NCBI GenBank assembly: GCA_942491885.1
Contig: CALOCQ010000008.1
Coordinates: 124,001-188,000, forward strand
Reading direction: 5' to 3'
Length of the DNA: 64,000 nt
DNA from: CALBPI01 sp942491885
GTDB taxonomy: Bacteria; Pseudomonadota; Gammaproteobacteria; Steroidobacterales; Woeseiaceae
The translations under genes and the position numbers were made by a program. The notes below the pieces were generated by a model. That model made no database searches. It was given only the letters and a program-made list of their open reading frames with translations, and was not told the DNA's origin. This document shows positions 44,639 to 54,927 of this stretch, piece by piece. Each line of letters opens with the position of its first letter. The first letter of the stretch is position 1.

Positions 44639-45391
44639 TTACTGGCTGGATACAATGAAATTACCGCGCTGGTCATCATATTCAAGACTCAGCAGCTTCT
44701 GCTTCTCTGCCGCTTTCAACATTTCGGTGAAGCTCTTGAAGTCATAATAGCTCTCGTTGAAGCCCGGGTGAACGCGGCGCAGTGTCTGTTTTACCAGTGA
44801 GCCCCATAACGGATCGTAATCCTGCTCCAGCGAGCGCACGATCTCGAGCATCATTTCGATGCCTTCCTGCGACTTGTCCTTGCGCGTCGTTTTTCGGCGC
44901 GGCTTGTTTTTCTTTTTAGTCGCCGATCGCGCCAGATCATCGTAATAGATGAACTCATCACAGTTATTAATCAGCAGGTCGGAGGTTGAGCTCTTGATAC
45001 CGCAGCCAATGACAAGCTTGTTGTTCTCTTTTAGTTTAGATGCCAATGGCGAAAAATCACTGTCGCCCGAAACCAGCGCAAACGCGTCGATGTGTTGTTT
45101 TGCGTAACACAGGTCAACCGCATCCACGACCATGCGGATATCCGCACTGTTCTTGCCGCTCATCTTGGTTTGCGGGATGTCGATCAGCTCGATACCGTTG
45201 CCATGGAAGGACCGCACGTAGCTCTGATAGCGGCTCCAGTCGCTATACGCGCGCTTGTAGACGATTCGGCCTTTCTGCAGCAGTCGTCGCAGTACCAGTT
45301 CAATGCTGAATTCGCCGCCGGGCGCATCTTTGGCGCCCAGTGCGAGATTCTCGAAGTCGATAAAAACAGCAATTAATTGTTCGTCGGACAT
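44639..45391 (-). CDS. NYN-domain nuclease-like protein with C-terminal OST-HTH
   Basis: The 250-residue protein begins with a NYN/PIN-like domain: IAVFIDFENLAL holds the first Asp, NSADIRMVVDAVDLCYA the second, and ALVSGDSDFSPLASKL the third and fourth acidic residues of the metal site. A basic linker KKKNKPRRKTTRK is followed by a small winged-helix region (about residues 170-245) like the OST-HTH/LOTUS domain. Such proteins are thought to act on RNA. Its ATG directly follows the gdh stop (TGAATG), so it is read after the giant dehydrogenase. The target RNA is unknown. Confidence 0.82.
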   Translation of the reverse strand: MSDEQLIAVFIDFENLALGAKDAPGGEFSIELVLRRLLQKGRIVYKRAYSDWSRYQSYVRSFHGNGIELIDIPQTKMSGKNSADIRMVVDAVDLCYAKQHIDAFALVSGDSDFSPLASKLKENNKLVIGCGIKSSTSDLLINNCDEFIYYDDLARSATKKKNKPRRKTTRKDKSQEGIEMMLEIVRSLEQDYDPLWGSLVKQTLRRVHPGFNESYYDFKSFTEMLKAAEKQKLLSLEYDDQRGNFIVSSQ

Positions 45392-48300
45392 TCAGGTTCC
45401 CTGCAGTTTAAGTGTGAGTTGTTTGAATTCGTCAACGGCGACGGTGAGTGTTGCAAAGTCGGTGCTCTTGTTCTCGCGCATTTGCGTGATGAGTTGATCG
45501 ACGCGTGAGAAGCTCTCCCTGTCGCTGTCAATCAATTCTTCAATTGATGCCGCCGATGCCTTGCACTGGTTGAGTGAGTGTACCTGCCCGGTCAGATCAC
45601 GTTGTGCGCGTATCGCGTTGTCTCTTAGCGTGCCACGCGCTCGCGCCTGCCAGCGGCCCTCGACCTTAAGGTTGTCGATCGCCTGGCGCACCCAGTCGAT
45701 CTGCAGACGTTGGCCAAGTAAGAAATAGACGCGCGCGATGACGTCGGTGGCGCAATTGCGTTGCTCCGCGATAGTGACAATCAGCAGCACGTCATTGACA
45801 AACGTCAGTTCGCTTACGCGGGTCGCCAATTTGTCCGGCACGCCCATGCGACTGTGGCGGCGAATGGACTCACGCAGGCGGGCGCGACCACTGTCGGCCA
45901 TCAGCTCACCGAGGTTGGAAAGCACATCACGTACCGGTGCGGTCAGATTTTTCGATAGCGTCGGTGAAAACACACCTTCGTGTGCGCGCAGCAGGTGGTA
46001 GCAGGCATGGCGCAGTTTGCGCGCAACCTCAAACATCATTGCGTACTGGATGTTCGTTGGTATTCGCGTATCCAGCGCCTCAATGGCTTGCCAGATTTCA
46101 CGCGCACCGGTGATGTCGCGGGCAATCTCATAGGAGCGTGCGACACTGCCAATTGAGTAGCCGGTGTCCTGCTCGGTGCGGGTCGGGAATACCGGACCCA
46201 TCCGGTTGACGATGCTGTTGGTCAGTAGTGTCGTTATGATCTCGTTGCCGAGTTCATGCGCGGGAATCAAATCGCCGTATTTTTTCTGCAAGGCGCGCGG
46301 AAAATATTGCATCAGGTCGATGGCCTGCTCTTGCGTCGTCGGCAATTGTTCGCCGATAAGGCGCTGGTAGAGGTCGAGCTTCGAATAGCTCAGGATGACC
46401 GAGATTTCCGGGCGGGTCAGGCCTTTATGATTACGCTTGCGTTCATCCAGCGTCTCGTCATCCGGCAGATGCTCAAGGCTTCGGTTGAGAAGCCCGGAAC
46501 GCTCCAGCTGCTCGATAAGCCCGCGGTGTTCGCTGAGCCGATCTTTTGCGTTGCTATCCATCATGCTGATGGCCTGTGTTTGCAGGTAATTGTTGCGCAG
46601 CACAAGATCGGCGACATCGTCGGTCATTTCCGCCAGCAGGCGGTTTCTTGCTTTGTTGCTTAGTGCCGTTTTCGATGCGGCAAGACGCAGCAGAATCTTG
46701 ATATTTACTTCGCGATCCGAGCTGTCGACACCGGCCGAGTTATCGATGAAATCGGTATTCAGCCTGCCACCCTTCAGCGCGAACTCAACGCGCGCCAGCT
46801 GGGTCAGACCGAGGTTGCCGCCTTCACCTACGACCTTGCAGCGCAACATATCGGCGTCGACGCGCAGATTATCGTTGTGCCGATCGCCGACGTCGGAGTG
46901 AGACTCGCCTGATGCTTTCACGTAGGTGCCGATGCCGCCATTCCAGAGCAGGTCGACGGGCATCCTGAGAATATGCCGGATCAAGTCATAGGGCGACATC
47001 TCGTCGGCATCGGCGCCGAGCATTTTCTTCATTTGCGATGACAGCGGTATGGATTTTGCTTTGCGCTCAAATATGCCGCCACCTGCCGAGAGCAGCCCTG
47101 TGTCATAGTCGGTCCAGGACGAGCGGGGCATCTCAAAAAGCCGTTTGCGCTCGGCAAAGCTTGTTTTCGCATCCGGATCCGGGTCGATGAATATATGTTG
47201 GTGGTTGAACGCAGCCTGCAGACGCAGTGTTTCTGACAGCAGCATGCCGTTACCGAATACATCGCCAGACATATCGCCGATGCCGGTGACGGTGAACGTG
47301 TCGTTCTGCGTGTCGACACCAATTTCGCGGAAGTGGCGACGAACGGCTTCCCATGCGCCACGCGCCGTGATCGCCATTTTCTTGTGGTCGTAACCCGCCG
47401 AGCCGCCGGACGCGAACGCATCGCCCAACCAGAAACCTCGCTCGATTGCTATGGCGTTGGCGGTGTCGGAAAACGTCGCCGTGCCCTTGTCAGCCGCGAC
47501 GACCAGGTAGGGGTCAGGCCCATCGTAGCAAACGATGCCTTGCGGTCCGACGATACGTCCATCGACAATATTGTCAGTTAATGACAGCAGTGCATTGATA
47601 AAGATCTTGTAACAGGCCGTCACTTCGGCCATGACCTCGTCGCGGCTGCCGTTCGGCATTTGTTTCGGATAGAAGCCGCCTTTGGCGCCGGTAGGAACGA
47701 TGACTGTATTCTTTACGGTTTGCGCTTTCATCAGCCCCAGCACTTCTGTGCGGAAGTCTTCGCGCCGGTCGGACCAGCGCAGCCCGCCACGCGCGACATC
47801 GCCTGCGCGTAAATGCACGCCTTCGACGCGTGGTGAATAGACGAAAATCTCATGCTTGGGCCGCGGTAGCGGTGCCTCATCAAGCCTGGAGGTCTCTATC
47901 TTGAATGCGATCGACGGCGCAGCTTGACCGTCTGTATCACGCCAGAAGAAATTGCAGCGCACCGTGGCACGCATTGCGCTCAGTAGTGCACGCAGCGCAC
48001 GGTCCGCATCGAGGCTGGATGCATCGCGCAGGTCTCGTTGGAGCTTGGCATCAAGCTTTCTGGTGCGTCTTTTAGCGTTAGCATCGTTGCCGCTAAAGCG
48101 CGCTTCGAACCAGTCGACCAGCCTGGCGATAAACTGATGATGCTGGCACAGCAGATCTTCCATATAACTCTGACTGAACGGCAGCCCGAGTTGCATCAGG
48201 TATTTCGCATAGGCACGCACCAGCGTGACACGCCGGCTATCCAGTGACGCCGCTATGATGAGTCTGTTGTAGCCGTCTGTCTCTGTCGTACCGTCCAGCT

Positions 48301-50224
48301 GAGATGCGAAGCCCTGAGCAAACTTATCGGTTAGTTGCGCGAGCTGTTTTTTCTCGACCGCGATTTGCGGCGCAAGTTCGAACTCCTGAATCCACGCGCG
48401 ACGTTCGGGCAGGCGCAGCTGATACGGGCGTTCATTGATCACCCGCATGCCCAGATTTTCAAGCAACGGCAATGCATCCGACAACGCGATAGGCTCGTCC
48501 AGGCACAGCACGCGGAAACGAATCTCAAGGCCATCGTCGCCATCCGCTAACTGCAGTTCGTAATTATTCAGCGGGTCCGTGTCGCCGTTGAGCTCACGCT
48601 CAAGTTTCTCCAGGTCGCGGCAGGCTTGTGCTGCTTGATTGTCTTCTTCGTAGGCGAGTGGGAAAATGCGGCCGTAGGATTCATAGAGGTCGGCGCCACG
48701 CTGTTGATCGAAGTAATCGATCAGGCCTTCGCGAAGTCGGTCACGCCACGTGATGACGGCATCGTTGATTGCCGATTCGATGCCGCGTATTGAAATGTGT
48801 GGTTTCCGGTCGGCGCTCGCATAGACCAAAAGATGCACGCGCGCCAAAGCGGAGTCCGAAACCTGTACGGTAGATTGGACGGTGGATGCTTCCAGCGCGT
48901 CAGTCAGAATACGCTCTGTTTTCTCGCGAACTTCGGTGTTGTATTTCTCGCGTGGCACAAACACCAGGCAGGAATAGAAGCGACGAAAAGTATCGCGGCG
49001 CAGAAACAGCTTAACCCTGCGACGATCCTGCAGGTTAAGGATGCCGGTCGTGGTGCGTGTCAGGTCGGATACGCTCGCCTGAAACAACTCGTCACGCGGG
49101 TAGTTGTTCAGAATGTGGATCAACGCCTTGCCGCGGTGACCGGTCGGGTCGAGGCCGGAGCGGTCAACGATTTCCTTGATCTTGCCGCGCACAAGCGGAA
49201 TATCGCCCGGTATTTCGCTATATGCCTGAGACGTCAACAGCCCCACAAAGCGCAGTTCACCGACTGCCTTGCCCTGGTCGTCGAAGGTCTTGACGCCGAT
49301 GTAATCGAGGTAGCTTTCGCGGTGCACGGTGGAGCGCGAGTTCGCCTTGGTGATGAGCAGGATATCCGCCGAACGCCGGAATTTTTGCATTTGTCGTGTG
49401 AGTGGATGCGATCTGCCGCGCCGGCCGCCCACTGCATTCACGCCGAGTGCGCTGCCGCGAACCGGACGCAGCAGTGTTGTGTCGGCTTTGTCGTCGAGCC
49501 GATACTCGCGGAAGCCGAGAAAGGTAAAGCGGTCATCTGCCAACCATCGCAATAGCTCAATTGACTCGGAGAGCCTCGCTGTCGATTGACCGGGGCGCTG
49601 CTCGAGTGCGTCGATGCACGCTTGCATGCGATCTCGCATCGCTGGCCAATCGGCGACTGCGGCCCGCACATCGGTGAGCGTTGCATCTATCGCGTCGCGT
49701 ATTTCCTGCAAGCGCTCGGGACGGGTCTCACGTGTAATTTCGAACCGGATAAAAGACTCGACGCTACCGGTGTCGGCGTTTTTGGCGATCACTCGCCGGA
49801 ACTGGCCTTTCGCCGTGCGGTCACAGCGGATCAGTGGATGGATGGTCAATTGGATTGCGTAACCAAGCCGATCCAGCGTCATGCTGAGCGAGTCGACGAG
49901 AAACGGCATATTGCGGTGCACCAGCTGCACGGTCGTGTGTTGGGATTGCCAGCCATCTTTGTCGATGGAGGCATTAAAGACATCGAGCTTATACGTATCC
50001 GGCGGCAGGCGGCGTGCTGCATTTAGATGGCCGAGTGCGGCGCGGGCGAGCTCCGCCGCGGCTATACCGCGCACGTCCTCAACCGACAGATTGCGGTAAT
50101 ACTCACCAATAAACCGGCGTAGTTGACGGCGGTCTTTTAGCGGCTTGAAGCTGGCGGCTGATTTGGTGATTTCGTCGATCAGCTGCTGTTGCTGATCTGT
50201 ATGGCGACGCTTTTGCACTGGCAT
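45392..50224 (-). CDS. gdhB: NAD-dependent glutamate dehydrogenase, large type
   Basis: At 1610 residues this fits the 180-kDa GDH class. The N-terminal half (about 1-700) holds the regulatory ACT-like and helical regions. The catalytic part includes DVARGGLRWSDRREDFRTE, then KNTVIVPTGAKGGF with the active-site Lys, and the NAD-binding part with GIGDMSGDVFGNG and VVGEGGNLGLTQ. It deaminates glutamate to 2-oxoglutarate for growth on amino acids and is usually allosterically controlled. On the minus strand TATACT at 50307-50312 might be its -10. It is divergent from kynA. Confidence 0.96.
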   Translation of the reverse strand: MPVQKRRHTDQQQQLIDEITKSAASFKPLKDRRQLRRFIGEYYRNLSVEDVRGIAAAELARAALGHLNAARRLPPDTYKLDVFNASIDKDGWQSQHTTVQLVHRNMPFLVDSLSMTLDRLGYAIQLTIHPLIRCDRTAKGQFRRVIAKNADTGSVESFIRFEITRETRPERLQEIRDAIDATLTDVRAAVADWPAMRDRMQACIDALEQRPGQSTARLSESIELLRWLADDRFTFLGFREYRLDDKADTTLLRPVRGSALGVNAVGGRRGRSHPLTRQMQKFRRSADILLITKANSRSTVHRESYLDYIGVKTFDDQGKAVGELRFVGLLTSQAYSEIPGDIPLVRGKIKEIVDRSGLDPTGHRGKALIHILNNYPRDELFQASVSDLTRTTTGILNLQDRRRVKLFLRRDTFRRFYSCLVFVPREKYNTEVREKTERILTDALEASTVQSTVQVSDSALARVHLLVYASADRKPHISIRGIESAINDAVITWRDRLREGLIDYFDQQRGADLYESYGRIFPLAYEEDNQAAQACRDLEKLERELNGDTDPLNNYELQLADGDDGLEIRFRVLCLDEPIALSDALPLLENLGMRVINERPYQLRLPERRAWIQEFELAPQIAVEKKQLAQLTDKFAQGFASQLDGTTETDGYNRLIIAASLDSRRVTLVRAYAKYLMQLGLPFSQSYMEDLLCQHHQFIARLVDWFEARFSGNDANAKRRTRKLDAKLQRDLRDASSLDADRALRALLSAMRATVRCNFFWRDTDGQAAPSIAFKIETSRLDEAPLPRPKHEIFVYSPRVEGVHLRAGDVARGGLRWSDRREDFRTEVLGLMKAQTVKNTVIVPTGAKGGFYPKQMPNGSRDEVMAEVTACYKIFINALLSLTDNIVDGRIVGPQGIVCYDGPDPYLVVAADKGTATFSDTANAIAIERGFWLGDAFASGGSAGYDHKKMAITARGAWEAVRRHFREIGVDTQNDTFTVTGIGDMSGDVFGNGMLLSETLRLQAAFNHQHIFIDPDPDAKTSFAERKRLFEMPRSSWTDYDTGLLSAGGGIFERKAKSIPLSSQMKKMLGADADEMSPYDLIRHILRMPVDLLWNGGIGTYVKASGESHSDVGDRHNDNLRVDADMLRCKVVGEGGNLGLTQLARVEFALKGGRLNTDFIDNSAGVDSSDREVNIKILLRLAASKTALSNKARNRLLAEMTDDVADLVLRNNYLQTQAISMMDSNAKDRLSEHRGLIEQLERSGLLNRSLEHLPDDETLDERKRNHKGLTRPEISVILSYSKLDLYQRLIGEQLPTTQEQAIDLMQYFPRALQKKYGDLIPAHELGNEIITTLLTNSIVNRMGPVFPTRTEQDTGYSIGSVARSYEIARDITGAREIWQAIEALDTRIPTNIQYAMMFEVARKLRHACYHLLRAHEGVFSPTLSKNLTAPVRDVLSNLGELMADSGRARLRESIRRHSRMGVPDKLATRVSELTFVNDVLLIVTIAEQRNCATDVIARVYFLLGQRLQIDWVRQAIDNLKVEGRWQARARGTLRDNAIRAQRDLTGQVHSLNQCKASAASIEELIDSDRESFSRVDQLITQMRENKSTDFATLTVAVDEFKQLTLKLQGT

Positions 50225-50430
50225 TTTTTGCTCCGCGCTTGCAGCCCGGTGTAGGGAATTGCGCGGCGACGCGCAGGCTGTCCGGCGTTATTGTTTGCGT
50301 GGCGTGAGTATACCTTACCAACGCCATTTCCACCCCGCGTTCTCCGCTTTATTCTGCATTCTGATAACCACGACGATGTCGCTTGCCGCGCGGGCTGATA
50401 TCCTAGTCGGCCTCTAGCGATTAACAGTGG

Positions 50431-51306
50431 ATGACGGCCATGACCAAACGTGAAATGGAATCCTCAATCGTCACCGATTTATCACGCAAGCAAAACTATT
50501 CCGCCTACCTGCAGCTGGACGCGTTGCTGGGCGCGCAAACGACCCTGAGCGATCCGCCGCATCACGACGAGATGCTGTTTATCATTCAGCATCAAGTCGC
50601 CGAGCTGTGGATGAAGCTGGTCATTCACGAGCTTGACGCTGCGATGCAGATGCTGCGCGACGACCGTCTCGGCAAGGCCGTGAAGCATCTGGCGCGCGTA
50701 AAAGCCATCCAGAAGCAGCTCTACAACCAGTGGAGCGTTCTCGAAACCCTGACGCCCAGCGAGTATGCAGAATTTCGTAGTGTGTTCGGCAATGCATCCG
50801 GTTTACAGTCGCCGCAATACCGACTGCTGGAAATTCTGCTGGGTAACAGAAATCGTTCGTTGCTGACGGTCTACGAGCACCGCCCGGAATGGCATCGACG
50901 TCTGGACGATGCGATTTCAACGCCCGGCGTATTCGACGAGTTTCTGCTCTATTTATCGCGCCACGGGCATGTGATACCGGCTGATGTGATCGAACGCGAC
51001 TTCGCGGAACAACGCGGTAGCGATGCGGATGTTGTCGCTGTGTTGCAAACGATCTATGAAGACACGGAAGCGCACTGGCAATTATATGAGATGTGCGAAG
51101 CGCTGGTGGATATCGCCAATAACTTCCAGTTCTGGCGATTCCGGCATATGAAAACGGTCGAGCGAATTATCGGCCACCAGCATGGCAGCGGCGGCTCATC
51201 GGGCGTTTCGTTCCTGAAGCGCGCGATTGATCAGGAGTTTTTCGAAGACCTTATCGCCGTGCGTACGCGAATCCATCAGGACACGCTGCGTGACGACGAT
51301 GGCTAG
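50431..51306 (+). CDS. kynA: Tryptophan 2,3-dioxygenase
   Basis: The 291-residue heme enzyme has HHDEMLFIIQHQVAELWMKL, FGNASGLQSPQYRLLEILLGN and FRHMKTVERIIGHQHGSGG, which contain the heme-proximal His and substrate loop. It opens the indole ring of tryptophan to N-formylkynurenine. ATG 50431 and ATG 50440 are both possible. No other kynurenine gene is adjacent. It converges with a MarR-family gene three bases beyond its stop. Confidence 0.95.
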   Translation: MTAMTKREMESSIVTDLSRKQNYSAYLQLDALLGAQTTLSDPPHHDEMLFIIQHQVAELWMKLVIHELDAAMQMLRDDRLGKAVKHLARVKAIQKQLYNQWSVLETLTPSEYAEFRSVFGNASGLQSPQYRLLEILLGNRNRSLLTVYEHRPEWHRRLDDAISTPGVFDEFLLYLSRHGHVIPADVIERDFAEQRGSDADVVAVLQTIYEDTEAHWQLYEMCEALVDIANNFQFWRFRHMKTVERIIGHQHGSGGSSGVSFLKRAIDQEFFEDLIAVRTRIHQDTLRDDDG

Positions 51307-51309
51307 CGA

Positions 51310-51801
51310 CTAAATGCGTGGCGCGCCAAGCAGGCGCGTGCGCGCGAGCATCCGGTCGACAAGCAGGTTGAGCGTATTGATTTCGTCGTCGGTGAAGCCT
51401 TGCAGAAGATCGGCCTCCATTTGCATGGCCATCGGCACGACCTTTTCGTAGACGGCGCGGCCCTGATCTGAAAGGTGCAGAATCGAGCGGCGCCGATCCT
51501 GATTGGCGAATTCACGTGTGATGCGGTCGTTCTTCAATAGCTTCGCGACGGCGCGTGAAACAGCGACTTTGTCCATCAGCGTGCGCTCGGCGACTTCGGC
51601 AGCGGAGAGCCCCGGTGCGCGCCCGATGACCGCCATCACTCGCCATTCCGGGATGCTCAGATCGAAGCGCTGGTCATAGGCTGAGGCGATCGTGCCGCTG
51701 ATGGTGTTGGAAAGGATCGACAGCCGGTAAGGCAGGAAATTTTCCAGCACAAGCGTGCGCTTGGCGATTTCGGTTTGCTGTGTGTCGTCGTCGTTGTTCA
51801 T
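51310..51801 (-). CDS. MarR family transcriptional regulator
   Basis: The 163-residue winged-helix protein starts at ATG 51801 (MNNDDDTQQTEIAKRT). LSAAEVAERTLMDKVAVSRAVAKLLKNDRI holds the helix-turn-helix (shown as about residues 63-92) and DQDRRRSILHLSDQG-like wing residues follow (NQDRRRSILHLSDQG). The ligand and targets are unknown. It converges on kynA, and on the minus strand zapE lies upstream, so no divergent target gene marks its regulon. Confidence 0.86.
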   Translation of the reverse strand: MNNDDDTQQTEIAKRTLVLENFLPYRLSILSNTISGTIASAYDQRFDLSIPEWRVMAVIGRAPGLSAAEVAERTLMDKVAVSRAVAKLLKNDRITREFANQDRRRSILHLSDQGRAVYEKVVPMAMQMEADLLQGFTDDEINTLNLLVDRMLARTRLLGAPRI

Positions 51802-51958
51802 GATTGCGGCGCCGTGTCCGATGGGATTACGTCCGATAGTACGGTTCCACCCGGTTTGTGCAAGCAAGATCGCGCGCTGTTGCGCAGAGAGCGCACTGTT
51901 GCGCAGACAAGACCAAGGTCGGCCCGCCGCGCGAGGCAGTTATACTCGGGCGCGGCGT

Positions 51959-53110
51959 TCAGGCGCGATGGGGCGACGACAGATAATCGTGAGATTGCAT
52001 TTCAGCCAGACGGCTCTTGCTGCGTTCAAATTCGAAAGCGAGTTTCCTGCCGGTGTACAACTGATCGATCGACACTGCGGCTGCAAGCATGAGATTGACG
52101 TTGCGCTCGTAGAACTCATCGACCAGCGCAATAAAGCGTCGCGCGGCGTTATCGTCATCATTGCCCATTTGCGGCACGTCGGAGATCAATACCGTATGCA
52201 GCCTTTTGGCGATGGCGATGTAGTCATTCTGGCTGCGCGGCCCCTCGCAAATATCCGCGAACCGAAACCATGCCATGCCGGCGGTCTTGCGCAATACGGG
52301 TATGGGGCGACCTTCCACCAACATGTGGCTGCCGTCTAACCCCGGCGCATCGGTCAACGCGTCGAAATTGTGTGTCAGTGCGGCCACGGCGTTGTCATCG
52401 CATGGATGGTAATACATCGCTGCCTGATCGAGTATGCGCAGTCGGTAGTCGACGCCGGCATCGACGTTGAGCACGCGACAGTGTCGCTCCAGCGTCGCAA
52501 TCGCCGGTAAGAACCGGGCGCGTTGCAGTCCGTCGCGGTAGAGCCCGTCCGGCGGCACATTCGAGGTGGCAACCACGACGACGCCATTGCGGATCAGCAG
52601 TTGCATGAGCCGCCCCAGGATCATCGCGTCGGCGATATCGGAGACGAAAAATTCGTCAAAGCACAACACCCGGGCGCGCCCGGCAAGTTCGGCCGCGACG
52701 ATTGTCAGCGGGTCGCGTCGCTCACCCAGGTGTTTCAGTTGGGCATGGACGTCGTACATGAATCGATGGAAGTGGCTGCGATGGCTGTTAACCTGCGGCA
52801 GCGACTCGTGGAACAGGTCCATCAGAAAGGTTTTGCCACGCCCGACGCCGCCCCACAGATACAGGCCGCGCGGCACCACGCGAGACGACCTGAACGGCCA
52901 CCAGCGCCGGTTGCGGGTGTGCGCCTCGCTCGCCAGCAATTGCCGGCGCAGCTGATCCAGCGCGCCTACCGCTTCGCGCTGGGCGTCGTCCGCCTGCCAG
53001 CCATGGCGCTCAAGATGCGCTTCGTAGATGTGCACCAACGAAGCATCGTGTGCTGCGTTGTTGGTGTCGGTATCGCGTTCAGGCAAGACATCAATCCACG
53101 GGCCGGTCAT
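51959..53110 (-). CDS. zapE: Cell division ATPase ZapE (AFG1-like)
   Basis: The AAA-type ATPase of 383 residues has LYLWGGVGRGKTFLMDLF (Walker A), VLCFDEFFVSDIADAMIL (Walker B), and VVVATSNVPPDGLY (sensor 1), and ends with the AFG1 block RFIALVDEFYERNV. ZapE interacts with FtsZ under low oxygen or high temperature in E. coli. It is transcribed alone, ahead of MarR and divergent from the ETF-QO gene. Confidence 0.93.
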   Translation of the reverse strand: MTGPWIDVLPERDTDTNNAAHDASLVHIYEAHLERHGWQADDAQREAVGALDQLRRQLLASEAHTRNRRWWPFRSSRVVPRGLYLWGGVGRGKTFLMDLFHESLPQVNSHRSHFHRFMYDVHAQLKHLGERRDPLTIVAAELAGRARVLCFDEFFVSDIADAMILGRLMQLLIRNGVVVVATSNVPPDGLYRDGLQRARFLPAIATLERHCRVLNVDAGVDYRLRILDQAAMYYHPCDDNAVAALTHNFDALTDAPGLDGSHMLVEGRPIPVLRKTAGMAWFRFADICEGPRSQNDYIAIAKRLHTVLISDVPQMGNDDDNAARRFIALVDEFYERNVNLMLAAAVSIDQLYTGRKLAFEFERSKSRLAEMQSHDYLSSPHRA

Positions 53111-53254
53111 GTCACTAGTCTAGCGTGGCCGCCGCCGATCGCCTAGCACCGGCCGGCATGCATAGACAATTGTTGCAATGCAAAATAGCGGCGCGAATGC
53201 TACCATTTTCAACGTGCTGATCTTGCCGCACGATTAATGCTGGAATTAAAAAAT

Positions 53255-54907
53255 ATGAGTGTTGAACGCGAATCTATGGAGTTTGATGTCGTTATCGTTG
53301 GCGGCGGGCCGGCCGGTCTGGCTGCTGCTTGTCAGCTACAAAAGCGAGCCGACGAAGCGGGCCAGGAAATTAGCATAGTGGTGGTCGAAAAAGGGTCTGC
53401 GTTCGGTGCGCATATTTTGTCGGGCAACGTGTTTGAGCCGCATGCGCTGGACGAGCTTTTCCCGGACTGGAAGGCACGCGGCGCGCCACTCGACATGCCG
53501 GTGACAGATGACGACATCTATTACATGACCAGCGAGTCGAAAGCGCGAAAAGTGCCCGGCGCTTTCGTGCCGCACGCCATGAATAACCACGGCAATTACA
53601 TCATCAGCCTCGGTCGTCTGGTTACCTGGCTCTCCGAGCAGGCGGAGGAAATGGGCGTCAATCTGTTTCCCGGCTATGCGGCCTCTGAGGTGCTTTACGA
53701 CGATGCGGGTCGCGTGCGCGGCGTCGCGACCGGCGATATGGGCATTGGCAAGGATCACGAGCACAAGCCAACCTTCGAGGCCGGCTACGAATTGCTCGGC
53801 AAGCAGACGATTTTCGCCGAGGGCTGCCGCGGCAGCCTCGGCAAGGAGCTGATGGAGAAGTTTGATCTGAACGCGCACAACGATCCTCAGCACTATGGGA
53901 TCGGCCTGAAAGAAGTATGGGAAATCGACGCGGACAAACACAAGCCCGGGCTGGTCGTGCATACGCTGGGCTGGCCGCTGCCGAATGACACCGAGGGCGG
54001 CGGCTTCCTCTACCATGCCGCCAACAATCAGGTGTTCGTCGGCTACATCATTGCGCTGGACTACAAGAACCCTTACCTGAGCCCGTTCGATGAGTTTCAG
54101 CGCTGGAAGCTGCACCCGAAAATCAGCCAATACCTCGACGGCGGCCGGCGCATTTCCTACGGTGCGCGAGCGGTAAATAAGGGTGGCTATCAATCATTGC
54201 CAAAAGTCACGTTCCCGGGCGGCATGATGGTCGGTTGTGAGGCCGGTTTTCTGAACAATGCGAAAATCAAAGGCAGCCATACGGCCATGAAGACGGGCAT
54301 GCTGGCGGCCGATGCGGTCTTCGATGCGCTAAAGAACGATGCAGCGCAGGGTGCCGAGTTAACTGCTTACAGCAAGGCGGTCGACGACTCCTGGGTGATG
54401 GAAGAGCTCAAGAAGGCGAGAAACTTCGGTCCCGCACAGCATCGCTTCGGGCGCTTTCTCGGCTCCGCGTTTATTTTCCTTGACCAGAATATATTTCGCG
54501 GCCGCTTGCCGATAACGTTGCGCCATCGCCATGCGGATTACGAGAATCTGCGACCAGCCTCTGAGTATGCGCCGATCGATTACCCAAAGCCGGACGGCAA
54601 GATCAGTTTCGACAAGCTGTCATCGGTGTTCTTGTCGAGCACCAATCACGAGGAAGATCAGCCGTCTCACCTGAAGATCAAGGACGCGGACGTGCCGCTT
54701 TCGCATCTGGCGAAATTTGCCGGGCCGTCGCAGCGCTATTGTCCGGCCGGGGTGTATGAATTTGTTGAAGAAGAGGGCGTTACGCGTTTTCAGATCAATG
54801 CGCAGAATTGCGTGCACTGCAAGACCTGCGACATTAAGGATCCGGCCCAGAATATTGTCTGGCATGTGCCCGAAGGCGGCGGCGGGCCGAACTACAACGG
54901 CATGTAG
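53255..54907 (+). CDS. Electron-transfer flavoprotein-ubiquinone oxidoreductase
   Basis: The 550-residue enzyme begins with the FAD-binding VVIVGGGPAGLAAACQL, has the GYQSLPKVTFPGG and GFLNNAKIKGSHTAM blocks of ETF-QO, and ends with the [4Fe-4S] site: C in RYCPAG and three in NCVHCKTCDIKD. It moves electrons from reduced ETF to ubiquinone at the inner membrane, linking acyl-CoA dehydrogenases to respiration. I use ATG 53255, matching relatives that begin MSVERESMEFD; 53237 is possible. The upstream gap carries TTGTTGCAATGCAA, similar to the palindrome in the acyl-CoA dehydrogenase promoter. Confidence 0.96.
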   Translation: MSVERESMEFDVVIVGGGPAGLAAACQLQKRADEAGQEISIVVVEKGSAFGAHILSGNVFEPHALDELFPDWKARGAPLDMPVTDDDIYYMTSESKARKVPGAFVPHAMNNHGNYIISLGRLVTWLSEQAEEMGVNLFPGYAASEVLYDDAGRVRGVATGDMGIGKDHEHKPTFEAGYELLGKQTIFAEGCRGSLGKELMEKFDLNAHNDPQHYGIGLKEVWEIDADKHKPGLVVHTLGWPLPNDTEGGGFLYHAANNQVFVGYIIALDYKNPYLSPFDEFQRWKLHPKISQYLDGGRRISYGARAVNKGGYQSLPKVTFPGGMMVGCEAGFLNNAKIKGSHTAMKTGMLAADAVFDALKNDAAQGAELTAYSKAVDDSWVMEELKKARNFGPAQHRFGRFLGSAFIFLDQNIFRGRLPITLRHRHADYENLRPASEYAPIDYPKPDGKISFDKLSSVFLSSTNHEEDQPSHLKIKDADVPLSHLAKFAGPSQRYCPAGVYEFVEEEGVTRFQINAQNCVHCKTCDIKDPAQNIVWHVPEGGGGPNYNGM

Positions 54908-54927
54908 TGCACGACCCGCGACCGTTA

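Noticed and set aside
51940..51945. Plus-strand TATACT between marR and zapE
   Set aside because: No plus-strand gene follows it, and no -35 is in place.
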